A stretch of DNA of 64,000 nucleotides from Massilia sp. Root418 (GTDB taxonomy: Bacteria > Pseudomonadota > Gammaproteobacteria > Burkholderiales > Burkholderiaceae_D), in NCBI RefSeq assembly GCF_001425265.1, contig NZ_LMEC01000011.1, positions 249,585 through 313,584 on the forward strand, read 5' to 3'. This document shows, piece after piece, positions 50,961-61,500 of the stretch (its first letter is position 1; each line of letters starts with the position of its first letter). The position numbers were made by a program, and so were the translations under genes. The notes beneath the pieces are model-generated. The model saw nothing but the letters and a program-made list of their open reading frames with translations. It was not told the DNA's origin and searched no databases.

Positions 50961-52925
50961 TCAGGCCGCGCGCTTGCGGTCGAAGTGCGCTTCGATCGCT
51001 TCCAGCGTTTTCCCTTTCGTTTCCGGCAGCAGGAAGGCGGCGGTGAGGAAGTACAGCACCGCGCAGCCGGCGCCGTAGAAGAACATCGTGGCATAGCCGT
51101 GCTGGCCTACCGTCGGCAGGAACACGGCCGCGATCACCGTCGACACGAACTGGTTGATCAGGAGGGCGATGCTCATGCCGTTCGAGCGTATGCGCGTGGG
51201 CATCAGCTCGGAGAGCGCCAGCCACACGCACACGCCAGGCCCGACCGCGAAGCTGGCCACGAACAGGAAGATGGCCAGGGCCACCTGCCAGCCGTGCGAC
51301 GCGGGCGGCACCTGCACCAGGTAGGCCTTCTCGATGCGCAGCGGCGCGTTTGCGGCGTCTGCCGGGTCGGCGAAAGGGTTCAGGTGCAGGCGGCGGAAGA
51401 AGGCGCCAATGACGCTGTCCGGCTGCACCGTGTCGGCGCGGCTCATGCGCAGTTCCGGCAAGGCGGCGTCGTCGCTGCGGCGGGTCTGCACGTTGGTGAA
51501 CGGCCCGTAGGCGTAGGCCACCACGAGCTGTTGCGGCGCTTGCCCGTTGGGGGCGGACAGGGCTTGCAGGGTGGGCTGGTCGAGGCGCAGGGCGAGGCCG
51601 TCTTGCTGGATGCGGGCTTCGATGGCGGGGCGCACGTCGCGCTGGCCGGATTCGGCGCTGCGGAACAGCAGGCCGGCGGCCAGCAGGGACAGGACGATGC
51701 CGCCGCTGCCGAGCATGAGCAGGAATTTTCGGCCTTTGCGGTCCACCAGCACAACGGCCACCACGGTCATCACGGCGTTCACCACTTTCAAGCCGACGTC
51801 GGCCATGTTGGCGGTGGCGCCGGGCAGGCCGGCTTGGTTCAGGATGTTGACCACGTAGGCCAGGATGGAGTTGATGCCGGTGGCTTGCGTCAGCGCGAGC
51901 ACGAGGCAGGCCAGCAGGAAGGGCAGCACGTAGCGGCGGCTGAGCAACGGGTCGCTGGCGGGGGCCGGCGTGCCCGGGCCGGCGCCATGCGACGGCGATG
52001 CGCCGGCATGCGGCGCGCTGGCAGGGGTGGAGGCGGCTGCTGCTACATCGGCTGGGACGAAGGCATGGGGGGCGGCATGGGCGGGGGCGGCTGCTGCTGC
52101 GGCCTTGGCGGGCGTTGCGGCTGCGGTGGCATGGATGGGCGTGGCGCCGGCTTGGGCTTGCAGGATGGCTTGCAGCTCGGCTTGCGCTTCGTCGGCGGGG
52201 CGGGTGCGCAACAGGGAGGCGAGGGCGGCTTCGGCGCGGCCGCGGCCGGCCAGCCAGCGCGGCGATTCGGCCAGCAGCAGCGCGCCGGCGGTGAACACGA
52301 TGCCCGGCGTGAGGCACATCCAGAAGATGCTGCGCCAGGCCTGGTCCTTGGCGGCAAACACGGTGGCGGCGCGCTGCGCTTCGGGCAGTGCTTGCGCGGC
52401 GGCGGTGACGGCGTCCACCGCGTGCGCTTGCGCCAGGCCGATCACAGCGGCGGCCACCAGGCCGATGGTCAGCAGCAGCTGGAACAGGGCGGCGCCGCGC
52501 CCGCGCTGCGAGGCGTGCAGGCATTCGGCCAGGTAGAGCGGCACCACCACGCCGATCAAGCCGCCGCTGATGCCTTGCAGCAGGCGGCCCAGCAGCAGCG
52601 GCGTGTAGCCATCCGCCAGCGCGATCAGCGGGATGCTGAGCGTGAACAGCAGCCCGGAAAGGGCCATGGCCCAGCGCCGCCCGACCAGGTCCGCCAGCGC
52701 GCCCGCGAACAGCGAGGACAGCACGGACCCCAGCAGCACCGCCGCCACGATAAAACTGAGCTGCTGCGCGCTGAGCTTCCAGGCCAGCGAGGCGGTCGAT
52801 TCGAGGTAAGGCAGGGCGCCCGCGATGATGCCGACGTCGATCCCGTACAGCAGGCCGCCCATCCCGGCAATGAACAGCATGAAGCGCTTGGCGCGGACAG
52901 GGGCAGTGGACTTCATGCTGGACAT
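50961..52925 (-). CDS. MFS sugar porter with two large loop insertions
   Basis: A 654-residue major facilitator of the sugar porter type: the N-terminus has GMGGLLYGIDVGIIAGALPYL, followed by DLVGRRWAM, then AESPRWLAGRGR, and PETKGKTLEAIE at the end. Family members usually have about 460 residues. Two inserts explain the rest: an Ala/Pro/His-rich cytoplasmic loop at about residues 265-335 and a polar loop between later helices at about 430-545. The GATG start at 52925 has GGAG six bases upstream. It ends the GalNAc gene set and probably imports N-acetyl-hexosamine; this is inference. Confidence 0.8.
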   Translation of the reverse strand: MSSMKSTAPVRAKRFMLFIAGMGGLLYGIDVGIIAGALPYLESTASLAWKLSAQQLSFIVAAVLLGSVLSSLFAGALADLVGRRWAMALSGLLFTLSIPLIALADGYTPLLLGRLLQGISGGLIGVVVPLYLAECLHASQRGRGAALFQLLLTIGLVAAAVIGLAQAHAVDAVTAAAQALPEAQRAATVFAAKDQAWRSIFWMCLTPGIVFTAGALLLAESPRWLAGRGRAEAALASLLRTRPADEAQAELQAILQAQAGATPIHATAAATPAKAAAAAAPAHAAPHAFVPADVAAAASTPASAPHAGASPSHGAGPGTPAPASDPLLSRRYVLPFLLACLVLALTQATGINSILAYVVNILNQAGLPGATANMADVGLKVVNAVMTVVAVVLVDRKGRKFLLMLGSGGIVLSLLAAGLLFRSAESGQRDVRPAIEARIQQDGLALRLDQPTLQALSAPNGQAPQQLVVAYAYGPFTNVQTRRSDDAALPELRMSRADTVQPDSVIGAFFRRLHLNPFADPADAANAPLRIEKAYLVQVPPASHGWQVALAIFLFVASFAVGPGVCVWLALSELMPTRIRSNGMSIALLINQFVSTVIAAVFLPTVGQHGYATMFFYGAGCAVLYFLTAAFLLPETKGKTLEAIEAHFDRKRAA

Positions 52926-52941
52926 CGTGGCTCCGTGATTT

Positions 52942-54039
52942 CTAATTATGGGAAAGGTCGATGGCTTCGCCTTCGACGTAGACGGCAACCGGCTGCAGCA
53001 CGGCGTCGAGCACCACCATGTCGGCCCAGGCGCCGGGTGCGAGGCGTCCGCGTCCGGTCTCGCCGAGATAGTCCGCCGGGTAAAGCGAGAGGCGGTGCGA
53101 GGCATCGGCCAGGTCCAGGCCCAGGCTCACGAAGTTGCGCAGCGCCTGGTCCATGGTGAGCACGCTGCCGGCCAGCGATCCGGTGGCCAGGCGCACGCAG
53201 CCCAGGCACTTGAACACGCGCTGCGTGCCGAGCGCGTATTCGCCGTCCGGCATGCCGGTGGCGCTGGTGGCGTCGGTCACGCCGTACAGGCGCGGGATGG
53301 TGCGCAAGGCGCTCCTCAGAGCGCCCTGGCTCACGTGCATCAGGTCCGGGATCACTTCAGCGTATTCGGCGTGGGCAAGCGCAGCGCCCACCATGCCGGG
53401 GTTGTAGTGGTCCATGCCGGTCATGCCGTTGAACAGGTGGGTGAAGCCCGACACGCCCGCGTTGAGCGCGGCCACGCCGTCCTCGTAGCTGCCGGCGCTG
53501 TGGCCGATCTGCACGCGGATGCCCATGGCTTTGAGCTGCGGTATCAGTGCCAGGTGGCCTTCCACTTCCGGCGCCAGGGTGAGCACGCGGATGGGGGCGA
53601 CGGCGTTCAGGCTGCGCACCAGCGCCATGCTGGCCACCATCACGTCCGGCGGCTGTGCGCCCAGGCGGTGCAGATTGAGGAAGGGGCCTTCGAGGTGCAC
53701 GCCCAGCATGCGCGCGCCGCCTGCGGGACGCTCGGCGATCACGCCGGCCAGGCCGGCCAGCGCGCGCCGTATCGACGGTTCCTTGGCGGTGAGCGTGGTG
53801 CCGAGCAGGGACGTGGTGCCGTGGCGCGCGTGGGTGCGCGCCACGGTGGCACCGGCGTCGCCGCCCTGCATGATGTCGACGCCGGAGGCGCCGTGCACGT
53901 GGAGGTCCACGAAGCCGGGCAGTATCGTCAAGCCATTCTGGCCTGCGGCAGGATCTTCCTGTATTTGCTGGATGCGCTGGCCGAAGCCGATGCTGCCTGT
54001 GATCCAACCTGTGGGGGTAAGTATTCTGCCGTGTAGCAC
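52942..54039 (-). CDS. nagA: N-acetylglucosamine/galactosamine-6-phosphate deacetylase
   Basis: A 365-residue amidohydrolase of the NagA/AgaA family. The metal-binding HxH is in LPGFVDLHVHGASGVD; GVHLEGPFLN supplies the Glu ligand, and IQIGHSAG-type and FTHLFNGMTGMDHY segments carry further His residues. It removes the acetyl group from GlcNAc-6-P or GalNAc-6-P. Surrounding genes point to GalNAc as the main substrate (an AgaA role); NagA activity on GlcNAc cannot be excluded. Confidence 0.92.
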   Translation of the reverse strand: MLHGRILTPTGWITGSIGFGQRIQQIQEDPAAGQNGLTILPGFVDLHVHGASGVDIMQGGDAGATVARTHARHGTTSLLGTTLTAKEPSIRRALAGLAGVIAERPAGGARMLGVHLEGPFLNLHRLGAQPPDVMVASMALVRSLNAVAPIRVLTLAPEVEGHLALIPQLKAMGIRVQIGHSAGSYEDGVAALNAGVSGFTHLFNGMTGMDHYNPGMVGAALAHAEYAEVIPDLMHVSQGALRSALRTIPRLYGVTDATSATGMPDGEYALGTQRVFKCLGCVRLATGSLAGSVLTMDQALRNFVSLGLDLADASHRLSLYPADYLGETGRGRLAPGAWADMVVLDAVLQPVAVYVEGEAIDLSHN

Positions 54040-54042
54040 GCT

Positions 54043-54810
54043 CTATTCCGCTATGAGTAATTCGACGCCCAGCTCGCGCAGCCCCTGGCTGTACTCGGGG
54101 CTGATGCTGGCGTCGGTGATGACGGTGTGGACCCGGTTCAGCTGCACGATGCGGTGCAGGCTGACGCGCCCAAACTTGGAGGCGTCCGTGAGGACGATGA
54201 CTTTTTTCGCGCGCTCCACCATTTTCTGGTTCAGGCTCGCTTCCGCTTCGTGGTGTGTGGTGACGCCGAACTGCAGGTCGAAGCCGTCCACGCCGAGGAA
54301 CAGCTTGTCGAAGCTGTAGGCCTGCAGGCAGGCCTCGGCCTGCGCACCCTGGATCGACAGCGACTGCTTGCGCAGCAGGCCGCCCGTCATGATCAGGTCC
54401 ACACCCGGCGCGTTCGCCAGTTCCCACGCGATGTTCAGGCCGTTGGTGAGTACCGTCACGTCCTGCGCGCCGTGCAGGTGGCGCGCCAGCGAGATGGTGG
54501 TGGTGCCCGAGTCGATGATGATGTTCTCGCCCGGCTGCACCAGCGTGGCCGCCAGCGCGCCGATGCGGTCCTTCTGCTGCTGGTTCAGCGCGTCCTTCTG
54601 GTGGATGGTCTGCTCCGTCACCGCCGTGCGGGTGAGGACGGCGCCGCCGTGGCTGCGGGTGGCCACGCCCTGGCTTTCCAGCGCACTGAGGTCGCTGCGG
54701 ATGGTCACCGCCGACACGCCGAACTGCTCCACCAGCGGCGTCACCTGGACGGAACCGTGTTGGGTCAGCATTTGCAGGATGGATGCGCGGCGTTGGCTGG
54801 TATTTCGCAT
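54043..54810 (-). CDS. agaR: DeoR-family repressor, AgaR-like
   Basis: A 255-residue DeoR-family regulator. The N-terminal helix-turn-helix reads RRASILQMLTQHGSVQVTPL and VSAVTIRSDLSALESQG, and the C-terminal sugar-phosphate domain contains IIIDSGTTT and FLGVDGFD. AgaR-type members repress GalNAc/galactosamine genes and are released by a phosphorylated intermediate. Repeated CGAAAG boxes in the divergent promoter at 58304-58596 resemble its expected operators. The start at 54810 is chosen over a frame extended into the agaZ region. Confidence 0.85.
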   Translation of the reverse strand: MRNTSQRRASILQMLTQHGSVQVTPLVEQFGVSAVTIRSDLSALESQGVATRSHGGAVLTRTAVTEQTIHQKDALNQQQKDRIGALAATLVQPGENIIIDSGTTTISLARHLHGAQDVTVLTNGLNIAWELANAPGVDLIMTGGLLRKQSLSIQGAQAEACLQAYSFDKLFLGVDGFDLQFGVTTHHEAEASLNQKMVERAKKVIVLTDASKFGRVSLHRIVQLNRVHTVITDASISPEYSQGLRELGVELLIAE

Positions 54811-54845
54811 GATGGCGTCTCGGTCGACTTTAAAAAACGTCGAGC

Positions 54846-56216
54846 TTAACAGATCGATGCGGTGCTGGTGGAGGCTTCGCTGCCTGCGCCGGCCACTCCC
54901 GTCGCACCGGACCCGGCCGCGGCATTGCGGTTGCAGGCGCGCGCATACTGCGCCAGCAATCGGCCGATCTTGTGCTGCACCAGGGCGCTGGCGCTGGCGG
55001 GCAGCTGCCCCTGCAGCACTTCCAGGTACTGCTCCGGCAGGTGCTGGCTGAGCAGGGACAGGGGAATGTGCAGCGCGTCCAGGTTGGCGAACAGCTGGTC
55101 CACGGCAGCCACCACGGGCGCTTCGCCCCAGTAGTAGCGGCAACGGTCGCTCAGGCCGTATCGCCGCAGCAGGCGCTGCTCGGCGCTGCTGCCGGGGTAG
55201 TGCTTGCTCCAGTGGCGCGGCTGCGCCAGCATCACTTCGTCCAGCACCTGCATCAGGCGCGAGCAGCGGCCGGCCGGCACCAGTTCTTCCTCGATGCGGC
55301 ACAGCGACAGCATGGCTTCGCGCAGCGCGAAGGTAGCGGCGGGGCCCACCTTCAGGATGGCGAAATGGTCGCGCACCATTTCGTGCAGCGCGGTTTCGCG
55401 CTGGTAGTCGGTGGAGTGGGCCTCGAAAACGAGGCCGGGCTGGTCGGCCACGAAGTCCGACAACGCGGCGGCCTGTGCGGCGTCGTAGTGCTGGATGTGG
55501 CTGTGGTCGAAGTCCACGCCGGGCTGCACCACCATGGCCACCACGCGGCGCCAGGCGCCATGCAGGCCGGCATCGAGGAAGGCCTTGCGGTGCACGTCCA
55601 GCGTGCGCGCGGCAGCGGCGGGCGAAGTGACCGCGCCGGCTTCCGCCAGTTCCGCTTCGCCGCCGGGAATCGGCACTTCGGTGCCGATCACGTACACCGG
55701 CGGCGGCAGGCCGGCCTGTTCGGCGGCCGCTTCGGCCACCATGGCCAGGCGCACCGAGCGCGCGGCGATGGTGTCGTCGCTGAGGATGGCCGGGTCGTCG
55801 GCGCAGCGCATGCTGCAATCGAGGTGGATCTTGTGGAAGCCCGCCGAGGCGTAGGCCGCGATCAGCGTGTCGGCATTTTCCATGGCGGCGGCGGCGTCCA
55901 GGTGCTGCCAGGCGTTGGGGCCGAGGTGGTCGCCACCCAGCACCAGCATCTCCTGCGGGAAGCCTTCGTCGTGCGCCATGTTCTTCACGTAGTCATGGAA
56001 CACGGCGGGCGTCATGCCGGTGTAGCCGCCGAACTGGTCCACCTGGTTGGAGGTGGCTTCCACCAGCAGCAACGTGCCATAGGAGGCGGCCACTTTCATG
56101 GCCGCGCGCAGCACCAGCGGATGGCTGCAGCAAACGCTGTACAAGCCGGCCGCCGCGCCGCGCCGGTGGGCGGCCACGACTTGCTGGATGGGGGACGAGG
56201 GTGCAGGTATGGTCAT
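54846..56216 (-). CDS. agaZ: GatZ/KbaZ/AgaZ family protein (tagatose pathway)
   Basis: A 456-residue protein of the D-tagatose-bisphosphate aldolase non-catalytic subunit family, with VLGGDHLGPNAWQ, FHKIHLDCSMRCADDP, YVIGTEVPIPGG and FEAHSTDYQ as family signatures. In E. coli GatZ/KbaZ stabilise the class II aldolase; in Shewanella-type GalNAc pathways the AgaZ relatives are proposed to phosphorylate tagatose 6-phosphate instead. No catalytic aldolase subunit or other tagatose-6-P kinase is seen here, which favours the AgaZ role; this is inference. A Ser/Ala-rich tail extends the C-terminus. Confidence 0.85.
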   Translation of the reverse strand: MTIPAPSSPIQQVVAAHRRGAAAGLYSVCCSHPLVLRAAMKVAASYGTLLLVEATSNQVDQFGGYTGMTPAVFHDYVKNMAHDEGFPQEMLVLGGDHLGPNAWQHLDAAAAMENADTLIAAYASAGFHKIHLDCSMRCADDPAILSDDTIAARSVRLAMVAEAAAEQAGLPPPVYVIGTEVPIPGGEAELAEAGAVTSPAAAARTLDVHRKAFLDAGLHGAWRRVVAMVVQPGVDFDHSHIQHYDAAQAAALSDFVADQPGLVFEAHSTDYQRETALHEMVRDHFAILKVGPAATFALREAMLSLCRIEEELVPAGRCSRLMQVLDEVMLAQPRHWSKHYPGSSAEQRLLRRYGLSDRCRYYWGEAPVVAAVDQLFANLDALHIPLSLLSQHLPEQYLEVLQGQLPASASALVQHKIGRLLAQYARACNRNAAAGSGATGVAGAGSEASTSTASIC

Positions 56217-56220
56217 GGTT

Positions 56221-57180
56221 TCACGCAGTGGTGGGTTGGTCGAACATTTGCTTCGCCAGCAGGGCCGCGCCGCGCGCGCCGCCAGCGTCGCCGAAGCGGG
56301 GCGGCAGGATGGGCGGCACTTGCACGCCGGGGAAGAGGTGGCGGCGCATGGCTGCGGGCAGGCGCTCATACAGGTGCGCCAGCTGCGACAGGCCGCCGCC
56401 CAGCACGATGGCGTGCGGGTCCAGCGTGATCACCAGCGTGGCCAGCGCGTGGGCCAGCAGGTCCAGGTGCACTTCGAGCGTGTGCGCGGCGGTCTTGTCG
56501 CCGGCCTGCGCGCGCGCGGCGATGGCGAGCGGCGTGTCCCCCGGCCCGCCGGCAAAGTGGGCGTGCAGCTTGCTCATGCCGGGGCCGGACACATAGCGTT
56601 CCATGCAGCCGCTGCGGCCGCAGGGGCAGTCCAGGATGGGCACGGCGTGCTGGATCAGCAGCGGCGCGGGCGCTGGCCAGTGGCCCCATTCGCCGGCGAT
56701 GCCGTTCATCCCGCGCAGCAGGCGGCCTTCCACGCAGTACCCGCCGCCGGCGCCGGTGCCGATGATGGCGCCGAACATGCTGGGCAGGCCATGCGCCGCG
56801 CCGCCCTGCGCTTCGGACAGGGCGAAGCACTGGCAGTCGTTGCCGATGGCGACAGGACGCTGCAAGGCTTCCTGCAGCGCGGACACCACCAGGCGTCCGT
56901 TCAGCGCAGGCACGTTTGAACTGACCTGGCGCCCGGTAGCGCTGTCGATGATGCCGGGCAGGCCGATGCCGGCCGGCGCGCGCAGGCCGAGCGCCGCGTC
57001 GCCGCGCGCCACCAGCGCCGTCATCTCCTGTACGAAGGCGTCGAAATCGGTGCCGGGCGTGGCGATGCGTTCGCGGTGGACTTCGGCCAGCGCGCCGCCG
57101 TCATCGGCAAAGGCCACCAGCTCGATCTTGCTGCCGCCGATATCGATGCCGTGGTAGCCGCGTGGTTCAGAAGTCGTCAT
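56221..57180 (-). CDS. ROK family N-acetylhexosamine kinase
   Basis: A 319-residue ROK kinase: GIDIGGSKIEL is the ATP phosphate loop, and GNDCQCFALSEA, IGTGAGGG and the zinc site CPCGRSGCMERY follow. Such kinases phosphorylate GlcNAc or GalNAc at C6 after import. Position in the Aga gene set indicates the first phosphorylation step, because no PTS genes are present. Its start overlaps the agaS stop by 14 bases. Confidence 0.9.
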   Translation of the reverse strand: MTTSEPRGYHGIDIGGSKIELVAFADDGGALAEVHRERIATPGTDFDAFVQEMTALVARGDAALGLRAPAGIGLPGIIDSATGRQVSSNVPALNGRLVVSALQEALQRPVAIGNDCQCFALSEAQGGAAHGLPSMFGAIIGTGAGGGYCVEGRLLRGMNGIAGEWGHWPAPAPLLIQHAVPILDCPCGRSGCMERYVSGPGMSKLHAHFAGGPGDTPLAIAARAQAGDKTAAHTLEVHLDLLAHALATLVITLDPHAIVLGGGLSQLAHLYERLPAAMRRHLFPGVQVPPILPPRFGDAGGARGAALLAKQMFDQPTTA

Positions 57181-58303
57181 GGCGGTAAATGGTGACGCCC
57201 TGGACGACACGGTTGACCGTGCCGCCGGTGAATGGATTGTCGGGCCGCAGTTGCAGCAGCGCCGACTGGTGCAGCGCGTATTGCTGCGCCATCAGCAGCC
57301 ACAAGGGCGCCAGCCAGGCATCCGGCCAGGCCGGCGCGTCGATGCCGATGTGCGCACCGCAGCCTACGGTCAGGCAGCGGCCGGCCACTTTTTCGCGCTG
57401 CAGTTCCTGCAGCAGGTCGTGTTCGTACTGGCGGGCCAGCGGTTTGGTGCTGCGGAACAGCACCACCAGCGTTTCCTCGTTCAGCATGGCCTTGGGGCCG
57501 TGGCGGAAACCGAGCGGGCTGTTGGCCACGGCCAGCACGCGGCCGCCGGTCAGCTCCAGTATCTTCAGCGCGGCTTCCCTGGCCAGCGCTTCCAGCGGGC
57601 CGCTGCCGAGGTAGACCACGCGCGACACCGGCTGCGCGCCCAGCGTGGCCAGCGGCGCAGCCCAGGCGCGCAGCGCTTCCTCTCCCAGCGCGGCCAGTTG
57701 TTCAATGCGTGCGAGCTGCGGTTCGCGCCCCAGCACGGACAGCGCGGCCAGCAGCATGCAGGTGAAGCTGCTGGTCATGGCGAAACCGCGGTCGCAGCTG
57801 GCGGCGGGCATCAGCAGGTTGCAGACGGCGGCGTCGTTGGCGCCTTGCTGCGCCAGCTGGCCTTCCGGATTGCAGGTGATGTTCAGGAAGCGCGCGCCGG
57901 GTACCAGGTCGCGCAGCAGGCTCACGGCGGCGGTGCTCTCGGGGCTGTTGCCGCTGCGCGCGAACGACACCAGCAGCGTCGGCGCGTCCGCTTCCAGATA
58001 CAGCTCGGGATGCGTGAGCAAGCTGGTGGTGGCGACTGCGCGCACTTGCGCCGGCCAGGCGGCGTTCAATTCGTCGGCGATGATGTCGCCCGCGTAGGCG
58101 GAGCTGCCCGCGCCGGTGAGGATGACGCGTTGGCGCGGATCGCGCAGGCAGCCGCCCAGGAAGGCTGCGACGCGTGCCTGTTCGGCGGCGAGGCCGGCGG
58201 CCAGTTCGCGCCACATGGCCGGCTGGTGGGCGATTTCTTCGGCGGTATCAAGGCCGCCGATATCACGCCAGTCTTGGGGAGCACGCTGCAGTAGGGTAGT
58301 CAT
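57167..58303 (-). CDS. agaS: AgaS-type SIS protein (galactosamine-6-P deaminase/isomerase)
   Basis: A 378-residue protein with two SIS domains (about residues 55-190 and 225-360), the AgaS arrangement. Family motifs are VILTGAGSSAYAGDIIADEL, LLVSFARSGNSPES, DRGFAMTSSFTCML and GGRVLAVANSPLGFRHGPK. It converts galactosamine-6-P to tagatose-6-P with release of ammonia. It is the promoter-proximal gene of the leftward set (agaS, ROK kinase, agaZ, agaR, nagA, sugar porter). The start at 58303 lies just inside the CGAAAG-rich region. Confidence 0.9.
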   Translation of the reverse strand: MTTLLQRAPQDWRDIGGLDTAEEIAHQPAMWRELAAGLAAEQARVAAFLGGCLRDPRQRVILTGAGSSAYAGDIIADELNAAWPAQVRAVATTSLLTHPELYLEADAPTLLVSFARSGNSPESTAAVSLLRDLVPGARFLNITCNPEGQLAQQGANDAAVCNLLMPAASCDRGFAMTSSFTCMLLAALSVLGREPQLARIEQLAALGEEALRAWAAPLATLGAQPVSRVVYLGSGPLEALAREAALKILELTGGRVLAVANSPLGFRHGPKAMLNEETLVVLFRSTKPLARQYEHDLLQELQREKVAGRCLTVGCGAHIGIDAPAWPDAWLAPLWLLMAQQYALHQSALLQLRPDNPFTGGTVNRVVQGVTIYRHDDF

Positions 58304-58596
58304 CGAAAGAAATAGAGTGTTGGAGTCGTAGAAATCATAAGTCTTAAATTTCGAACTGTCAAATACGAAAGATAAAAGAAAGTTTATTTGCCGAGAATGG
58401 CGCTGCGCTGCGCCTTTCATGTGTCTTAATTACTACGAAATCGAAAGTACATAGTCTGACAAAATACCTAAACGAAAGAAAATAGGCCGAATGTTTGGTC
58501 ATTTCAAGCATTTCTGCGTGTTTTCGCTTTCTTTTTGTTGACCTTGCTTGTTTTTGTTTCTAGAGTAGTCGCATCAGACATACAAAAACTTTCGAT
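58304..58596. promoter_or_regulatory. Divergent promoter region with repeated CGAAAG boxes (AgaR-like operators)
   Basis: An AT-rich gap between agaS and the GH31 gene. CGAAAG occurs at 58304, 58366, 58442 and 58473, and its complement at 58589; a longer ACGAAAGAAAAT-type match is near 58472, and TTTTCGCTTTCTTTTT is near 58521. The spread matches multi-copy TTTCGTTTC-type AgaR operators known in enterobacteria. The two flanking genes are the start of each transcript, so one repressor could control both directions. Confidence 0.65.
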
Positions 58597-61500
58597 ATGA
58601 AACGTCTTTCTCCTGTTCTCGGCTGGGCCTGTCTGCTGGCCAGCGCGCCACTGCTGGCGGCACCCATCGGCAACCTTCGCAGCATCGCGACCGGCAGCGG
58701 CCAGCAATGGGAACTGGTCACCGATACCGGGGCCGTAGTACAGCTTAGCCTGCCGCGCGCCGATGTGGTGCGCATCTGGGCCGCGCCGAAGGGCGCCGGG
58801 CTCACAGGGGCGGGCGACAAGGCTGCCGCCATCGTGGTTGCTACGCCCGATGCGCAGGTCAGGCACAGCGTAAGCGAACAGCCCGGCCATATCCTGATCA
58901 GCACCGATGCGCTGGCCATGCGCATCGACCGCAAGCCCTTGCGCTTCACGCTGTTCCGCGCGGGCGACAGCGCGCCGCTGTGGAGCGAACTGCAGCCGCT
59001 GGAGCTGGGCGCGAAACAGACGGTGCAAACGCTGTCGACAGATAAATCGGAACGCTTCTTCGGCGGCGGCCAGCAGAACGGCCGCTACGAATTCAAGGGC
59101 AAGCAGCTGCAGGTGTCGTACTCCGGCGGCTGGGAAGAAGGCGACCGTCCCAGCCCGGCGCCCTTCCTCATGAGCTCACGCGGCTGGGGCGTGCTGCGCA
59201 ATACCTGGTCGGATGGCAGCTATGACCTGCGCCAGAACGAACAGATCTCGCTGGAGCACGCGGAAGCGCGCTTCGACGCTTATTACTTCGTCGGCAAAAG
59301 CCTGCGCGACGTGCTGGCGCGGTACACCGAATGGACCGGCCGTGCGCGCATGCTGCCGCGCTGGGCGCTGGAATACGGCGATGCCGACTGCTACAACGAC
59401 GGCGACAATGTGAAGAAACCCGGCACGGTGCCCAAGGACTGGTCCGACGGCCCCACCGGCAAGACGCCGGACGTGGTGGAGTCCGTGGCGCGCCGCTACC
59501 GCGAGCACGACATGCCGGGCGGCTGGATACTGCCGAACGACGGCTACGGCTGCGGCTACACCAACCTGCCCGAGACAGTGCAGGGGTTGGCGAAGTACGG
59601 CTTCCGCACCGGCTTGTGGACCGAGAACGGCGTGGAGAAGATGGCGTGGGAAGTGGGCACCGCCGGCACCCGTGCGCAGAAGCTGGACGTGGCGTGGACC
59701 GGCAAGGGCTACCAGTTCTCGCTGGACGCCAACAAGTCCGCCTACGACGGTATCCTGAACAACTCCGACGGCCGTCCCTTCATCTGGACCGTGATGGGCT
59801 GGGCGGGAACGCAGCGCTATGCCGTCACCTGGACCGGCGACCAGAGCGCAAGCTGGGATTACATCCGCTGGCATATCCCGACGCTGATCGGTTCCGGCCT
59901 GTCCGGCCAGGCCTACGCGACCGGGGACGTGGACGCGATTTTCGGCGGCAGCCCGGAAACCTATACGCGCGACCTGCAGTGGAAGGCATTCACGCCGGTG
60001 CTGATGGGGATGTCCGGCTGGGCGGCGGCGGAGCGCAAGCATCCGTGGTGGTTCGGCGAGCCGTACCGCAGCATCAACCGCCGCTACCTGAAGCTCAAGC
60101 TGCGCCTGACGCCATACATGTACACGCTGATGCGCGAGGCCGAACAAAGCGGCGCGCCGCTGGTGCGGGGACTGATGTGGGACAACCCGGCCGACCCTGC
60201 GGCCTACACCGAGGCGCACAAGTACCAGTTCCTGCTGGGGCGCGACGTGCTGGTGGCGCCGGTGTACCGCAGTCAGGCCGTCAGCGCAGGGTGGCGCAAG
60301 GCGATCCATTTGCCGCAGGGGCAGTGGTTTGATTACTGGGATGGGCGGCAGGCCACTGCCGGTGCGGCCGGGCGCGATATCGACCTGCAGGTGGCGCTGG
60401 ACAAGCTGCCGGTGTTCGTCCGCGCGGGCGCCATCCTGCCGATGTATCCGGAGGTGCTGTTTGACGGCGAGAAGCCGAAGGATCAGCTGACGCTGGACCT
60501 GTATCCGCACGGCGAGTCGGCCTTCACGCTGTACGAGGATGACGGCAATAGCCGCAAGTACCAGGAGGGCGCGTTCAGCGAGCAGGTGATCCGCATGCAG
60601 GCCGTGGCCGGTGAGGTGCGGGTTGAGATTGGCGCAGTCAACGGCAGCTACGCCGGCCAGGAAGCGCGCCGCAGCTATGCCCTGCGCGTGCTGGCACGGC
60701 GCATGCCCGCTGGGGTGCAGTTCGCCGCTGGCGGCGCGGCCGGCACGCCGGCACGGACCTTGCCCGCGCTGCCGGACCGCGCCGCTTTCGACGCCGCAGC
60801 CGAGGGCTGGTACTTCGACGCCGCCGACCGCCTCGGTACATTGCACGTGAAGGTAGCGAAGCAGGACATCCGCCAGCCGCTGGCCTTCAGCGTGCAGGGC
60901 GCAGCTGGCGCCCGCGCCGCCGCCGGCGCTCCTTCCGCAGTGGAGGCCCAGGCAGCCGCCGTCGTTTCCCTGGCGCGCGCTGACGACGAATTCCCCGCCG
61001 CACCAGCTACAGGCCGCGCGCTGACGGCCGATGCGATGATGGTGCTGAACCGTCCGGCCGAAGAAACCGGCCATCCAATGGAAAACGCTTTCGACGGCAA
61101 GCCCGAGACCTGGTTCCGCACGCCGCGCAGTCCGGCCATGCAGGGCGGTCCGCACGAGTGGGTGATCGGTTTCACAGAGCGCCGCCTGATCGATGGCATC
61201 GAGCTGGCGCCGCGCACCGGCGAGCACTGGAAGCATGGCCAGATCCGCGATTACGAAGTCTACATCGGTGACAACAACGGCGACTGGGGCGCGCCCATCA
61301 AGCGCGGCCAGCTGAAACTTCAGCAGGGCGTGCAAGCTATCAGCTTCCCGCCCGCAGCCGGCCGTCTGTTGCGCTTCCGCGTCCTCAGCACGCAGAACCC
61401 CGAGGGCGATGCGGCGGCGAGCACCGACCCGATGGTGACCGCCGTGCAGGCGGGCGACGCTGCGCGCGCCTTCAACGCCGCCGTGCCGAGCGAGGTGGCG

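Noticed and set aside
50985..53159. A 724-codon plus-strand frame opposite the sugar porter
   Set aside because: Gly/His/Gln-rich shadow; the transporter motifs are on the minus strand.
54811..55818. An N-terminal extension fusing agaR to sequence within agaZ
   Set aside because: The extra residues are Arg/Pro/Ala-rich and lie opposite-frame in agaZ; the DeoR helix-turn-helix starts right after the ATG at 54810.
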